Shown here piece by piece: positions 1-10,168 of a stretch of 64,000 nt of DNA. The notes beneath the pieces are model-generated. The model was not told the origin of the DNA, ran no database searches, and saw nothing but the letters and a program-made list of their open reading frames with translations. This DNA is from Eopsaltria australis. Its lineage: Eukaryota > Chordata > Aves > Passeriformes > Petroicidae. Both the position numbers and the translations under genes were made by a program. The stretch is from the NCBI GenBank assembly GCA_034509425.1, contig JAVTVJ010000509.1, forward strand, positions 62,001 through 126,000, given 5' to 3'. Numbering within the stretch: position 1 is the stretch's first letter; each line of letters opens with the position of its first letter.

Positions 1-4
1 CAGG

Positions 5-1240
5 GTGTTCGAAAGGTTCCAGGAGCAACCTATCAATCTGGTCACTGATTCGGCTTATGTGGCCGGTGTAGTATCTAGGGCTGAGCATTCGTTACTAAAA
101 GAGGTTCCAAACCAGAAATTATTTGGCTTGCTTGCGAGATTAATCGAGCTCCTATCCCACCGCAAGCACCAATATTACGTCATGCATGTAAGGTCACATT
201 CCAACTTACCTGGTTTCATCTCCGAGGGAAATGCGAGAGCAGACGCCCTAGCGATGCCTGTCCTACATTGCAATACCCCAGACATCTTTGCACAGGCACG
301 CTTGAGCCACCAGTGTTATCACCAGAATGCGCCCGCGCTCAGGAGAATGTTCGGCCTCTCCTTAGAGCAAGCTCGCGCCATAGTGGCCACATGCCCAAAC
401 TGCCAATCATTTCAAGTACCTACATTCGATCAAGGAGTCAACCCAAGAGGGTTCAACTCCAATGAATTATGGCAAGTGGACGTGACCCACTTTTCTCCCT
501 TCGGCAGGCTCAAATACATCCACGTGTCAGTAGACACATTTTCAGGGGCTGTATTTGCGTCTGCCCATACAGGAGAAAAGGCACGAGATGTCAAAAAACA
601 TCTTACGATGGCATTCTCAGTGCTGGGTGTTCCAAAAGAAATAAAAACAGACAATGGTCCTGCATATGCCTCCGCAGCCATCAGAGGATTTATGCAGGAC
701 TGGGGCGTCAAACATATAACTGGCATTCCGCATTCTCCCACTGGGCAAGCCCTGGTGGAGAGAAAGCACCGCGACCTGAAAAGGATCCTTGTACAGCAGC
801 GGGGAGAGGCAGAGGGAAAGTCGCCCATTGAGCGCCTCTGTAAGGCTCTGATAACACTAAATTTCCTAAATTGTTCCGAAAATGAGCCAACTCCCCCCGT
901 ATTTAGGCATTTTACTAATTCGGCCCGAAGTAAATTGGCAGAACGACCGCCTGTGCTGTACAAGGACCCAGAAAGCCACCAGGTGATGGGGCCAGCGCCA
1001 TTAATCGTTTGGGGGAGGGGATATGGTTGTGTCTCCACCCCAGGCGGACCGCGCTGGCTCCCGGCGAAAAACATCAAGCCATTCAGAGAGGAATGCCACA
1101 GCCCCCAACAAATACCTGGACACGATGAGACCACCGCGTGGAAACGCAGGAGGAAGAAAGCCCCGTGTCCACCTCGGGGGCAACTGACCAACCCAGACCA
1201 GCCGAGATATCCCACCAGAGAAAGAAGAAACAGCATTTAA
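5..1240 (+). CDS. pol: ERV-A pol 3' part: RNase H end and integrase (5'-truncated by window edge)
   Basis: This is the C-terminal part of a betaretrovirus-like Pol. The frame is open to the window edge, so the real start lies upstream. Residues 1-85 are the end of RNase H, with the catalytic Asp of DSAYVAG (D15) and the last Asp of the NARAD motif (D80). The integrase follows. Its zinc-binding HHCC set is H102, H106, C130 and C133. Its core is D159 (WQVDV), D216 (KTDNG) and E252 (VERKH), with exactly 35 residues between the last two, so D,D-35-E is complete. The C-terminal domain holds GRGYGCVST and PRWLPAKNI and ends in a basic tail. There is no frameshift or stop over 411 codons. The product would cut and join viral DNA to host DNA. 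The env of the same provirus starts 233 bases downstream. The protein is close to the pol ends of ERV-C and ERV-D. Confidence 0.93.
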   Translation: MFERFQEQPINLVTDSAYVAGVVSRAEHSLLKEVPNQKLFGLLARLIELLSHRKHQYYVMHVRSHSNLPGFISEGNARADALAMPVLHCNTPDIFAQARLSHQCYHQNAPALRRMFGLSLEQARAIVATCPNCQSFQVPTFDQGVNPRGFNSNELWQVDVTHFSPFGRLKYIHVSVDTFSGAVFASAHTGEKARDVKKHLTMAFSVLGVPKEIKTDNGPAYASAAIRGFMQDWGVKHITGIPHSPTGQALVERKHRDLKRILVQQRGEAEGKSPIERLCKALITLNFLNCSENEPTPPVFRHFTNSARSKLAERPPVLYKDPESHQVMGPAPLIVWGRGYGCVSTPGGPRWLPAKNIKPFREECHSPQQIPGHDETTAWKRRRKKAPCPPRGQLTNPDQPRYPTRERRNSI

Positions 1241-1449
1241 AAAGACTTTAATGCCCTTAAATACCTCCCTCCCCCATTCCTACCCCTTCCCTGAGACCCC
1301 TTCTTACCTTTCCCTCTCCGTAAGACCTCCTCCTACCTAGTGTTAGAGTGGTAAAGAGGGGAGATGGGAGGGGAAAGACGTCAGATGAGGGAAAGGAAGT
1401 CATCAGTAAATATTAGGTGCTGTACTTACCCCTCAATCATGTGTTTTAC

Positions 1450-1459
1450 TCACCCCAGG
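1450..1459 (+). promoter_or_regulatory. Candidate env splice acceptor of ERV-A
   Basis: A short pyrimidine-rich run ending in CAG lies just upstream of the env ATG at 1473. It fits the usual position of the acceptor for subgenomic env mRNA. ERV-C has a stronger one (pyrimidine/T-rich run then CAG near 23397) at the same relative place. The exact cut site is inferred. Confidence 0.4.
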
Positions 1460-1472
1460 AAAAGCGGTAACG

Positions 1473-2831
1473 ATGGTGAGAATCCTTGGAGCCCTCGAGC
1501 CTGTGCGAGTCATCCTTTTGTTTGCTGCCATAACATCCCTAACACCGACAAGCAGAGGTTGGCTAGTCCAACAGCCCAGAGAGAACGTTTGGGTAACGCT
1601 CGCCAAGGCGTTGAAACAAGATAGCATGTGTCTGAGCATGCATTCCGCGAACGATCCCATGTCGACTTGCCTAGTAGGTATCCCCCTGCGAAGAGATGAC
1701 ACCTCCTTCGCAGGTAAAAGGCCCGAACCAGTTGACACCTGGGACGCGTGGATGAAGACCCTCCCACATGCACCAGAGGAACCCCAAGAATTGGCGCTGT
1801 TGGGGTCCTCCAAAGCAGACTTTTGTATTGGCTTTGATTACTTCCCTAGTTTAGAAGATGCCAAGAAATTTGGAGGATATGGTAAAATTCCATACAAATA
1901 TGTGCATCCCCTAAAAAGATCCGGTTACAGTTTTGAAAATTGGTGTAACTATACTATGAGATCTGTCTCCAACCGGTCCAAGTCCACGCCAGTCCTGAAG
2001 ACTCTCCCCTCTGGTGTGTTTTTAATCTGTGGGGATAGAGTCTGGGCCGGGATTCCGTCCCGTCTTTCAGGTGGGCCATGCACGTTGGGCCAACTCACCC
2101 TCATGACCCCCAACAAGACTCAAATTTTGGAATGGAGAAAATTCTATAATTTGACCCGTCAAAAAAGATCACTCGAAACTTGGGACGAAAATTGCAATTC
2201 GGCTGTTGAACATTGGAGTTTTTCAAAGAGGGTGGCTGCCTCCATATTCGTGCCCTGGGTGGCGGCAGCTAAGGCCTTGGGGGAATTAGGCCATTTAGAG
2301 TGTTGGCTTGGCAGACAAGCCAACCTCACGTCCCGGGCATTGACCCAACTGCTAGAAGATGAGGACACTACTAGGCACGCCACCCTGCAGAACAGGGCGG
2401 CGATTGACTTTCTCCTCCTCGCACACGGGCACGGGTGCGAGGACTTCGAAGGGATGTGTTGTCTTAACTTGTCGTCCAACGCGAAGAGTATTCACGCAAC
2501 GCTCCAGGAAATGCGCGGGCACATAGGCCAACTGAAGGTTGAGAGTAAAGACTGGCTCCAACACATGCTAGATGGCCTTGGACTTTCTTCGTGGGCTGTT
2601 GGGCTGATAAAATCCTTGTTGTGGATTCTCGTTATTATCGTTATCGTTTTGCTGTTGTTTGCATGTTTAAAAAATGTTGTAGTAAGTTTACTCAGAAAAA
2701 CGTTCTTAGAAAAAAGAAAAGGGGGAGATGTAGGAGTGGTAAGCATGGAATTAAAACCCCAGAAACCCCGTGAGAATTCGTGGTGGAAAGATCCTAGTTC
2801 CACCCCCAGGATAAAGACGTCTGGGGTATAG
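1473..2831 (+). CDS. env: ERV-A envelope glycoprotein, full-length open frame
   Basis: This is an unbroken 452-codon retroviral Env. Residues 1-29 form a signal peptide. The surface subunit (SU) is short and ends at a furin-type site RQKR (229-232). The TM subunit starts there. Cys 9 and Cys 45 of TM (C241, C277) flank a hydrophobic fusion loop, an arrangement established for alpharetroviral Env. An immunosuppressive-domain-like helix LQNRAAIDFLLLAHGHG (305-321) leads into the CX6CC motif (C322, C329, C330). The membrane anchor is about 381-399, followed by a tail. There are several NXT/NXS glycosylation sites. The last 34 codons lie inside the LTR U3. The SU (about 200 residues after the signal) is compact, and I see no CXXC motif in it. 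The start is the first ATG in frame, with a good signal peptide. It is a recognisable fusion protein; whether it is expressed is unknown. Confidence 0.93.
   Translation: MVRILGALEPVRVILLFAAITSLTPTSRGWLVQQPRENVWVTLAKALKQDSMCLSMHSANDPMSTCLVGIPLRRDDTSFAGKRPEPVDTWDAWMKTLPHAPEEPQELALLGSSKADFCIGFDYFPSLEDAKKFGGYGKIPYKYVHPLKRSGYSFENWCNYTMRSVSNRSKSTPVLKTLPSGVFLICGDRVWAGIPSRLSGGPCTLGQLTLMTPNKTQILEWRKFYNLTRQKRSLETWDENCNSAVEHWSFSKRVAASIFVPWVAAAKALGELGHLECWLGRQANLTSRALTQLLEDEDTTRHATLQNRAAIDFLLLAHGHGCEDFEGMCCLNLSSNAKSIHATLQEMRGHIGQLKVESKDWLQHMLDGLGLSSWAVGLIKSLLWILVIIVIVLLLFACLKNVVVSLLRKTFLEKRKGGDVGVVSMELKPQKPRENSWWKDPSSTPRIKTSGV
2708..2728 (+). other. Polypurine tract of ERV-A
   Basis: A purine run ending AAAAGGGGGAGA sits directly before the TG of the LTR. 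This is where plus-strand DNA synthesis starts and it fixes the left LTR edge at 2729. ERV-C and ERV-D have the same GGGGAGA ending before their 3' LTRs. Confidence 0.85.
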
Positions 2832-3356
2832 TCTGAATGCTGACCACTCCTATGACTCCTCCTCGTTGCTTGTCACTGGTTTTCCCGTTCGTCTATCCAA
2901 GTTTGATCCTTTCCCTTCTTCCAGAGAGTTCTCAGTTCTGTACATTGTGATTTGTCTGTTGCTGGTTATCCCCCCCCCGGTTCCTTACCATTGGAAGTAA
3001 ACCCCTGTCCCTTCCCCAACTCCACCCCTTCGGTCGTTCCCTATTGGCCCTCATGTTCCGTTATGTACCCTTGCATGAGCTAGCTCGAGGCTCTTCTGCC
3101 CCGGGATTGAGAGCAATAAAGTACTCTGTTACCCAAGGCGAGAGTCCTCCCTGATTCTCCGCGGCACCCCAGGAAAATCCTAGGATCCTCCGACGCTCCC
3201 TCTCTCCTAGGAGACGGCTAGTCTCCCACGTCTGTCCAGCGAAAGCTTAGGACATTCGTGGTCCGCTGGGAGGGGACGGGGCAACCACCGGCAGGAGGCT
3301 CCCGGGACGGGGATCCGCAGAAAAACCCCTCAGCGGCTTTTCTGCGGCACCCAACA
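2729..3356 (+). repeat. LTR between ERV-A and ERV-B (628 bp)
   Basis: It starts TGTAGGAGTGG after the polypurine tract and ends CCCAACA. An AATAAA polyadenylation signal lies at 3115-3120. Parts around CATGAGCT and GAGAGTCCTCC resemble the ERV-C LTR, so it belongs to the same superfamily. It acts as the 3' LTR of ERV-A, because the env end and polypurine tract lie at its left. It is also followed two bases later by a primer binding site, which marks a 5' LTR. The single LTR is therefore shared by two internal regions. Confidence 0.88.
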
Positions 3357-3358
3357 AA

Positions 3359-3376
3359 TGGTGACCCCGATGTGAT
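3359..3376 (+). other. Primer binding site, tRNA-Trp type
   Basis: TGGTGACCCCGATGTGAT starts two bases after the LTR end. Alpharetroviruses prime with tRNA-Trp, and this sequence fits that PBS type with about one difference. It marks the start of the ERV-B internal region. Confidence 0.8.
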
Positions 3377-3681
3377 GGACGGGACTGACGTGATGGACGG
3401 GACCGGCGAGATCGGGAAAGCACTGGGAGCAGCGACCAGGGAGCTAAGATCTATACCTTTTGCACGGTGAAAGGTTGATCCGACAGCTCGGGCCTCTGGA
3501 GAAGGGCCCGCTGCCCAAAAAGGCTACACTGACAAGCTGTGTGGCGATTGCAGAATCAGTGGATAGACGCGGCGCGGAAAGATGCGGAGGGGCCAGCGCA
3601 GAAGGACGCGGCCCAGCCAGCGCGGAGAGACGCGGAGAAGCCAGTGCGATCAGCCAGAAGTGGTAAACCAGCTGGACAAGG

Positions 3682-3837
3682 ATGGACCAAGAGGTAGCCT
3701 TAAACTTATTAACGTGCTTTTTAGAAAAGCGAGCAGCGAGCAAAGGGACCCTGAAGCAAATAGCAAGACTAGTTGCATTAGCAAATGCAAAGAGATGTTT
3801 TGGGGACCCTAATGAGATGTTTGAAGTGCCAGAATAA
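3682..3837 (+). pseudogene. gag: ERV-B gag start (matrix-like), truncated
   Basis: A 51-codon frame begins MDQEVALNLL about 300 bases after the primer site, which is the usual gag position. It is rich in short helical, Lys/Arg-containing stretches and ends at TAA. It does not resemble the gag start of ERV-C (MGIKLSRTEQ). The placement, the tRNA-Trp primer site and the helical content suggest an alpharetrovirus-like matrix start, but this is inference. The rest of gag is in other frames or lost. Confidence 0.45.
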
Positions 3838-4023
3838 CAGCCAGAGAGGAGATGAAGATGGACAAGAAACAACTGACAGTCCTAAACCTCCTCCAACTTA
3901 TCATCTCTGTGAGAGAATTGAAATGTGATGATTCCATTGTTCGGAATCTCCTAAAATAGACTTGAGACTGTAAACTGACCATAGGAGCAGGATTGGCCTT
4001 TCGGATGCCCGTCTGGGAGACAG

Positions 4024-4635
4024 TTGAGGGGACACTGTGAGACGCGATCAGTGATGGCAGAACAGCCACTCAAACCAGTCACCCGAGACCAACCGCCCAA
4101 GTCAGTGAGGGCGGCCCTGCAGTCGGGCTCGCCTCTGCAGTCCGCCGGGGAAGAGGAGGCAAAAGGTGATGTACCAGAGAGATTGCTGCAAAACGTGTTT
4201 AAAAGGTTAGAGAGCCCTAGCAGCCCGCAAGCCTCCAACAGCAGCCGCCCCCCGACCCCCCCCCTTCCTTCCCCGCAGCAGCTTCAGATTCTTCCTGCGT
4301 CCACTGCAACTAGCGGCAACTCCTACCCTCAGCTCCGACAGCATCTCAACGCGCCGGGAGCGGGAGGCTACAGTGACCACACGGCTGCCCGTCCCTGGAG
4401 CCGGCAGCAGGGGGAGACCACGGCGCGGCGGCAGCCACGGCTTCTCTGCGCGCTGGACAGGCAGCGGGGGGCCTCTTTTCCCAGTGGCAACTTGGTAGCA
4501 GCGGTTTTCCCTGGCCACCGGGACCGCCCGCAGCAAAAACTTTTCCTTAGCAACAGCCTAACAACACTAATCTTCCCCGAATCAGCAGAGTGGAAGCGGC
4601 ACGGCGCTGCCCACGCTGTTCTTTTGCTCCTGTAG
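4024..4635 (+). pseudogene. ERV-B gag-region remnant, proline-rich
   Basis: A GC-rich open frame of about 200 codons contains a Ser/Pro/Gln-rich stretch (SPSSPQASNSSRPPTPPLPS) like the linker between retroviral matrix and capsid. I see no capsid or zinc-knuckle motif. Its place after the matrix-like start supports a gag remnant. The end of the frame looks non-coding. Base composition changes sharply to AT-rich just downstream (about 4750-4940). Confidence 0.35.
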
Positions 4636-4639
4636 TTGA

Positions 4640-6324
4640 CTTTACCGTGTCCTGCCTCAAAAACTACGACTAAAAAGTGCGAAAATGTATAGCTAAAGAA
4701 TTTCCCTGCGGCTGCACGGCTCATCCCCCTCTTCCTGTTACTCTACAACCTAGAGGACAGTGACAATGAAAAACCTTTGACTAAAAACTTCTTGAGAAAC
4801 TACGACTGAGAAACTTCAACTAGAAACTAGAGTTAAGAAAGTTCGCCTCAACTACGCATAGCTGGGGCCAGGGCTAGAATGAAGCTGGAGCCAAAACGGG
4901 GCCAGGGCCGAGCGGGGCAAAGAAGTATAGGCAGATCACCCCTAATGTATTAATAGCTATAAATATGTTGTTAAAGTTTAAATGCTATTAAATTTATTAA
5001 GTTCTGTTAACGTTAGATATAATGACTAAGTTCTGTAAAAGTTAACTACAGTTATGCATAACTATGTGTGTTATACCAAAGATTAAGTTCTGTTAAAATT
5101 ACGTACGTCAAGTCATGCATATGCATTCTTTTAATTATCGTGTTCATGGTACCATGGTCTTCTTAGTTAAAAGTAGTTGACAACGTCTGTTACTTTACAG
5201 TCTGCACAACCTGTACTATGTTTATATAACTGTCTTCATGATTTGTTCAAGATTAAGTGACCTTCCTAGTTGCTGTTTCTAACAGCTTTCTCATAAAATC
5301 TGTGTTAAAAAAATCCCTCCAGTTGGAGTCCTGGCTCTGGCCAAGCCTGGACTCTCCCTGGTCGGACATCTACCAACAGACCCAGGTGTTTCTGCATCCA
5401 AATCATACTTAAGTCGGGTTTGACTTAATAATTTGTGTTTATATGAGGTGCACCCCTTTTAGAGTAGACTTGGGGACCTTGCCCGGGAGGGATCCCCCGG
5501 CCCTCACTGAAACAAGGTTCCAGCTGTTACAGACCCTGGCTGTTAGTATAGTATTCCAAATTTCAGTAAGGTGTTACTCTGATTAATAACCTTCAGAGGC
5601 AAGGTAATTGAGACTAATTTGCCAAACTGTTGAGTAATGAAAAATCACAAGATAACATAGATCACTTAGAATGTTTAAGACATGGGCGTTAAGAGTATTC
5701 TTACATCTAGTTATGAGTATTTCTTACTACACTACCTGTGACAGATAGCTAGTAATGCCATAGACAAACTTGTGTTAATTAAAACAAAGGGGGGAATTAT
5801 AGAGTTAGACTATGTGTGTTATGAGTATTGTAGTTTGTGATCTTATAGAGTATTGTTTATCTTTTCTGTTTATATGATAGCACATCCTATGTTTGAGATA
5901 GTATAAAGAGAATTTTCACTACATAGTAGAAGGTAGTAGCCATAAAGCAGTAGCCATAGTAAGAGTCATAGAAGTAGTCTTAAGATAATAGTGTAATATG
6001 TAGTAGTCTCTGTCTTTATAATGGAAGACCAGCCTTTATGAGAATTGAATTTCATAAACAGCATAATTGGAGGTTTTGAACTAATGTGTCAGGCACCTCT
6101 AAATAGTTTAAGTATTAAAATAAGAATGATTATTGTAAGGGCAGTTTAAGAGCAAAAACAAGAGGCAACAAATTTGCTATTTAGAACAATGATACAGCCA
6201 AAAAATTTCCCCCAGGGTACTTCTTAATTTGTAGAGACCGGACATAGCAAGGAATTCCTGTAAGAGTTTATGGAAGACCTTGTTATATTAGCAAACTCAC
6301 TCTTTTTCCCCCCTCAATAGCCGA
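4640..6324 (+). other. AT-rich stretch inside ERV-B without recognisable genes
   Basis: This internal part should hold capsid, pro and pol but has stops in every frame and no pol motif that I can find. It repeats TAAGTTCTGT-type words (around 4998, 5026 and 5084). A purine tract AAACAAAGGGGGGAA at about 5784-5798 looks like an internal or former polypurine tract. It may be decayed retroviral sequence or an inserted foreign piece; I cannot tell which. Confidence 0.5.
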
Positions 6325-7008
6325 TGTATTAGAAAAAGTAAACAGAGCTAGAACAAAACAATCAATAGATCAATTAGACCCTAATTGTAAAGATAAGGTG
6401 AAATTACAAAAAAAAAAGTAGCCCGAGTATTGTTGTCACTGTTTGTGCCAAAAGCTGCAGCTGAAAATGCCCTGCAAGAACTAAACCATCTAGCTTGCTG
6501 GACAGCTAAACAGCTAAACCTAACGTCGAGCATAATTTCAAAGCTGTTGCAGGATGTTAAAGGTGTTAAACATACAGTGCTGCAAAATGCAGCTGCAATA
6601 GACTTTTTGTTGTTGGCACAAGGGCATGAGTGCGAAGAATTTAAGGGAATGTGTTGTATGAATCTTTCTGACCATTCTAATTCAATACACGCACAACTAA
6701 AAACCCTGACCCAACTTACCCAGCAACTGCAAGTGAGCAATGACCTGGGGATAGCTAAGTGGCTGTCCTCATGGGGCGCTACAGGTTGGCTCCAAACATT
6801 GTTATTTGAAGGCCTTCGATTGTGTGTTGTTGTTATTATGTTTATAGTAATTATTAGAATTGTGTATAGTTGTTTAATGAAGCAAGTAAACAAAGTGACC
6901 CACAATGTTTTGCTCGCACAAAAAGAACAAAGAGGAATTGTTGGAAAATGGCTCCACGACCAGGGCCATGAGTCGTTAGAGGGCTTGTGCGAAGAAAACC
7001 CAGTTTAA
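6325..7008 (+). pseudogene. env: ERV-B env transmembrane subunit remnant
   Basis: A degenerate cleavage region near 6340 is followed nine residues later by Cys (DPNC), the same C9 position seen in ERV-A and ERV-C. A run of As at about 6409-6418 breaks the frame. An open frame then runs from 6430 for 192 codons: fusion-loop end, Cys before W (LNHLACW), an LQNAAAIDFLLLAQ helix, CX6CC (CEEFKGMCC), a membrane anchor (about VVVIMFIVIIRIVYSC) and a cytoplasmic tail. SU is not recognisable upstream. The TM class matches alpharetrovirus-type Env, but this copy is diverged from ERV-A/C. Confidence 0.8.
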
Positions 7009-7238
7009 CTGAGAGAAAGCACGAAGAAGATAAAGAGAGTAAAATCGCCTTTAAGAAATTAGTTAACTGACATAAGTGTTAAAAGTTGGCTAATAAAGTT
7101 TATAAAGATAGAACCGATAGTTTCAGTAGTTATTACAATCATAAGAGTATTATCGCCATATAGTGTTAAGAGTTTGATAAAAACAGTAGAAAGAAGTGTA
7201 AACCAAGTCTGGATTGCTCAAAGAAAAGAAGGGGCATA
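7009..7238 (+). other. ERV-B env-LTR spacer with polypurine tract
   Basis: An A-rich non-coding spacer ends in an AAAGAAAAGAAGGGGC-type polypurine tract (about 7220-7235) just before the TG of the 3' LTR. Confidence 0.55.
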
Positions 7239-7629
7239 TGTTGGAGAATAACCATCTCTGGCTGCACAGACATAAAGTATAAGTGAGCAATCCAGGCCCC
7301 TTAGATGAGAGCTAGGCCTCTGCTCAAGGTTACTCGTAAGACAGCTGTGGGAAAGGGAGACATGAAAGCCGAAAACAAGCTCCAGGTGTCTAAAGATTAA
7401 CTTGGCACAAGAAACTGTTATTGTAGCCTTCTGATACAAACATAGTGCTCTAATTAGAAAAAAGTCCCATGTGAAACTTCTGTATGAGAACAAACCCTGT
7501 GTGAAAACTTATCACGTAGTTTTATTTTGGGCACGCAGAGAAGTATAAGTATGCTCACTGTCTGACAATAAACGAGCTTGATTTATCACTCACATTGAGT
7601 CGGCGTCTTGCTCCTCTCGCCCCCCGACA
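7239..7629 (+). repeat. ERV-B 3' LTR (391 bp)
   Basis: It starts TGTTGGAGAATAACC after a polypurine tract and ends CCCCCGACA. A TATAAG-type box lies near 7543 and AATAAA near 7568. The short length and compact layout are like alpharetroviral LTRs. It is not similar to the LTR at 2729-3356, so the two ends of ERV-B do not match. The 5' duplication partner is not in place, so the insertion edge cannot be confirmed. Confidence 0.7.
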
Positions 7630-8586
7630 TATTACTATGTAAGATCCTAGAAAGTGCTCAGATAGGGGAGACTGTCTCTAGCAATTTAGGATGCTGATCA
7701 AAACACCATAGCACCTGGGAAAAAGTCAGACTCTTTAGACACTGAAGAGACATATCCTGAAAAGGAGAAATCAGTTTTAATAGATCTGTTGTACCGGACA
7801 GAGGTTTTATCCAAAAGCATCCTTCCCTGAGAAGGCAACTTGCAGATGAGAAGCTGCATAGTTTCCCAGGCAAGATGTATAAGCAACGTACAGAGAACAA
7901 AAAGTGATATGCTCTTTCTTCACTGCAACAGAGTGAACTGAATAAAAGATATCCAGCTCCAGGATGCAGCAGGAACAGACCACAGGAATTGGCGAAAATC
8001 CAGACTCCACAAAGCAAGTGGCAAAAATGTCAGGTTTATTTCTTTGTTAACAGTACAAAGGCTGGCAAGTTACAATGCAACCGCAGCCAGAATAAAAGGC
8101 TTGTATGATAACTAATTTGATTTGAGATTAATCATAAATTCCTATCAGTATGACAAAAACAATGAAGCTGAAAAAAGCAAGACAATGAAGCAGAGGTAAT
8201 ACACACAGTGCATAACCGTCTTGCCACTTCAGAGTTGGGAAGAACATCACACAATTTTCATCAGTTCAGTCAGAGTGGCCCAGTATATAAAAATTATGGT
8301 TTTCTTGATCAGTGTCATACTTTTTCATTTGCAAGTGTTTTTCTCACAAAAATATGCGGAGTGGGCTCTCAGAAATGGGCTTTTTTCCCTTACATTGCTA
8401 ACACAGATTAAAAGTTAGCACATTACAGGACGTTATAATAGCAGGGCCTAGTGCTAAGTCTTTTCTCAAGAATCCTTTATGCTGATGATTTGTACTTTTT
8501 GGAAAAAGGAATTAATTCTCTCACTTAAAAGTATCCCACACAATCACAAAAACGTGTATCAACAAGGGGAACTGCAAAATGTTTTT
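7630..8586. other. Host sequence between ERV-B and ERV-C
   Basis: Ordinary single-copy-looking sequence. Open frames on both strands are short and lack coding character. I see no repeat or RNA gene in it. Confidence 0.5.
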
Positions 8587-8592
8587 GGAATT

Positions 8593-9212
8593 TGTAGCGG
8601 TGGTTCTGAACCAGGAAGGATTAGAGTCCCTCCATAGACTTGCAGAGGACAAAGACCTCTGGTGGCATGTTCCACAGACAGAGAATTTCCCCCCTGAGCT
8701 GCCAGAGACAATGGTTTAGACCATCAAGCCACAAACCCCAAGTTCCTGCTATTGGTTCCTTGATTTGTCTGTTATGTATCCCAGTTCTGGAACATTCCCT
8801 GTTACCCGGTTGTTCATTCGTTGTTCTCTCTTCCCCCCTCCTCTCCCTGAACCTCATTCGACTGTGCACCCTGGACCCTCCCTTGTATCGCCCCTGCACC
8901 CTCAGATTATTGGATGTTATCCCTCCCTTAAATACCCATGTCATGAGCTATTCGGGGCTCTTAGTCCCTGAGCTCCCTTGGGGGTAATAAACCTGCCAAA
9001 CCCTCATACTAAGAGTCCTCCTTCTTTGGGTAGTCCTTTGCTATCCTGCAGTGCTCTGAGGGCACCAACACCTCAGCCCGACGCAGACTAGCGGAGCCCA
9101 CTGCCGGCTCCCCGAGGAAGCCTCCCTGATCAGAACGCGGACGGCTTCTCAGGGTCACGCTAGCGCTCTGCTGCCGGGATCAGAGCGGGATTAAGAAGCA
9201 GGGAATGCGACA
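8593..9212 (+). repeat. ERV-C 5' LTR (620 bp)
   Basis: Starts TGTAGCGGTGG and ends GCGACA. A TTAAATA box lies near 8928 and AATAAA at 8986-8991. Its first part still carries the reading frame of the env tail (see env). Nearly identical to 24707-25326 and clearly related to the solo LTR at 54068-54639. Confidence 0.95.
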
Positions 9213-9214
9213 AG

Positions 9215-9232
9215 TGGCGCCCCGAACTGGGA
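9215..9232 (+). other. ERV-C primer binding site
   Basis: TGGCGCCCCGAACTGGGA begins two bases after the LTR. The TGGCGCC start is shared with lysine-tRNA sites, but the rest does not match a standard lysine tRNA exactly, so the tRNA is left open. Confidence 0.8.
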
Positions 9233-9604
9233 CCTTGATTTTCCGTGGTTCCCTGTGAGCAACCCTGACCGCTGCAGCGATCGGGACTGCGCCTTTGGGA
9301 GTTGCTTCCCCTGAAGAGGACCTCCACGTTCTAGTGGTGGACTTGGAAGGGGGGGTCAGTAACCCTTCTGGAGCGATCACGCTAGCTGAAGCGGACTGAC
9401 CAGCCCGAAGACCCTTACTCTTTTGTATTTCTTTTTCCCCTGGAGCCGGTGTCGGCAGCCGAAGCCAGGATTGAGAAACCAGGATCCGCGATGAAGGTGG
9501 TGAGGTTCGGGGTCCGCGATAAGCGGCGGGAATCAGGCTCTGGGGAGAGTTTTCAGTTTTGTTGTACCGTTTCAAAAGAGTAAGGAGGCTCCGATTCGGA
9601 GACA
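9233..9604 (+). other. ERV-C 5' leader
   Basis: The untranslated leader between primer site and gag ATG (9605) is where a packaging signal and splice donor would lie. I cannot pin down either one. Confidence 0.6.
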
Positions 9605-10168
9605 ATGGGTATTAAGTTGTCCCGGACGGAGCAGGAGTTTTATATCCAAGTTAAAGAAACTTTGAAGTTAAAAAATGGGAAAGTTAATAAGAGGGCTTGG
9701 AAACATTTTGTTAAGTGGATTTTTGTTTATGTTCCTTCTGCTTCTGCTTCTTCTGTTAAGATTCTGGGTTTTTCGGACTTAGTGGGAAAACGTTTACGGG
9801 CAGTGGAGAGAGGGGGTGATGTTTCTGTTCGAGAATTTTTTCCGTTGTTGATTTTATTTTGTGATGTTTTATGTACATGTCAGGAAAGCTCGGGATCCCC
9901 GGTTCACCCACCCCATGTTCCTAATTCCCCTTTTCCCAATCCCTCTTCCCCACCGCAGGGAAGCACGCCCCTCGGTTCCCCTCGCTATGAGACTGATTCC
10001 CCCATAGCGAACTCTACCCCAAACCCTTTCTCCGAGCCCTCAGTCCCAGTTGCGCCGGTTGTGCTCCCCCACAGTTCTACTTTACAAAATGGCTGTGATT
10101 TTAAAAATGACGGCGGCCTCGTGGCGCCATGCAGCCACCCTTGCGCCGACTGTGCATCCTCACGCTGA
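9605..10168 (+). pseudogene. gag: ERV-C gag, matrix and proline-rich linker
   Basis: The frame starts MGIKLSRTEQ; the Gly at position 2 is compatible with N-myristoylation and membrane targeting. About 100 residues of helical matrix-like sequence (WKHFVKWIF, REFFPLLILF) are followed by a Pro/Ser-rich linker from about residue 97. The matrix part parallels ERV-D gag (start MGNHQSKREK, and SVKRFFELQTL against SVREFFPLLIL). The frame is lost near 10050-10168 and gag continues in another frame, so this copy cannot make full Gag without a shift. Confidence 0.85.

Noticed and set aside
430..1236. Minus-strand 268-codon frame
   Set aside because: It is a mirror of the pol frame on the plus strand, where integrase motifs are clear.
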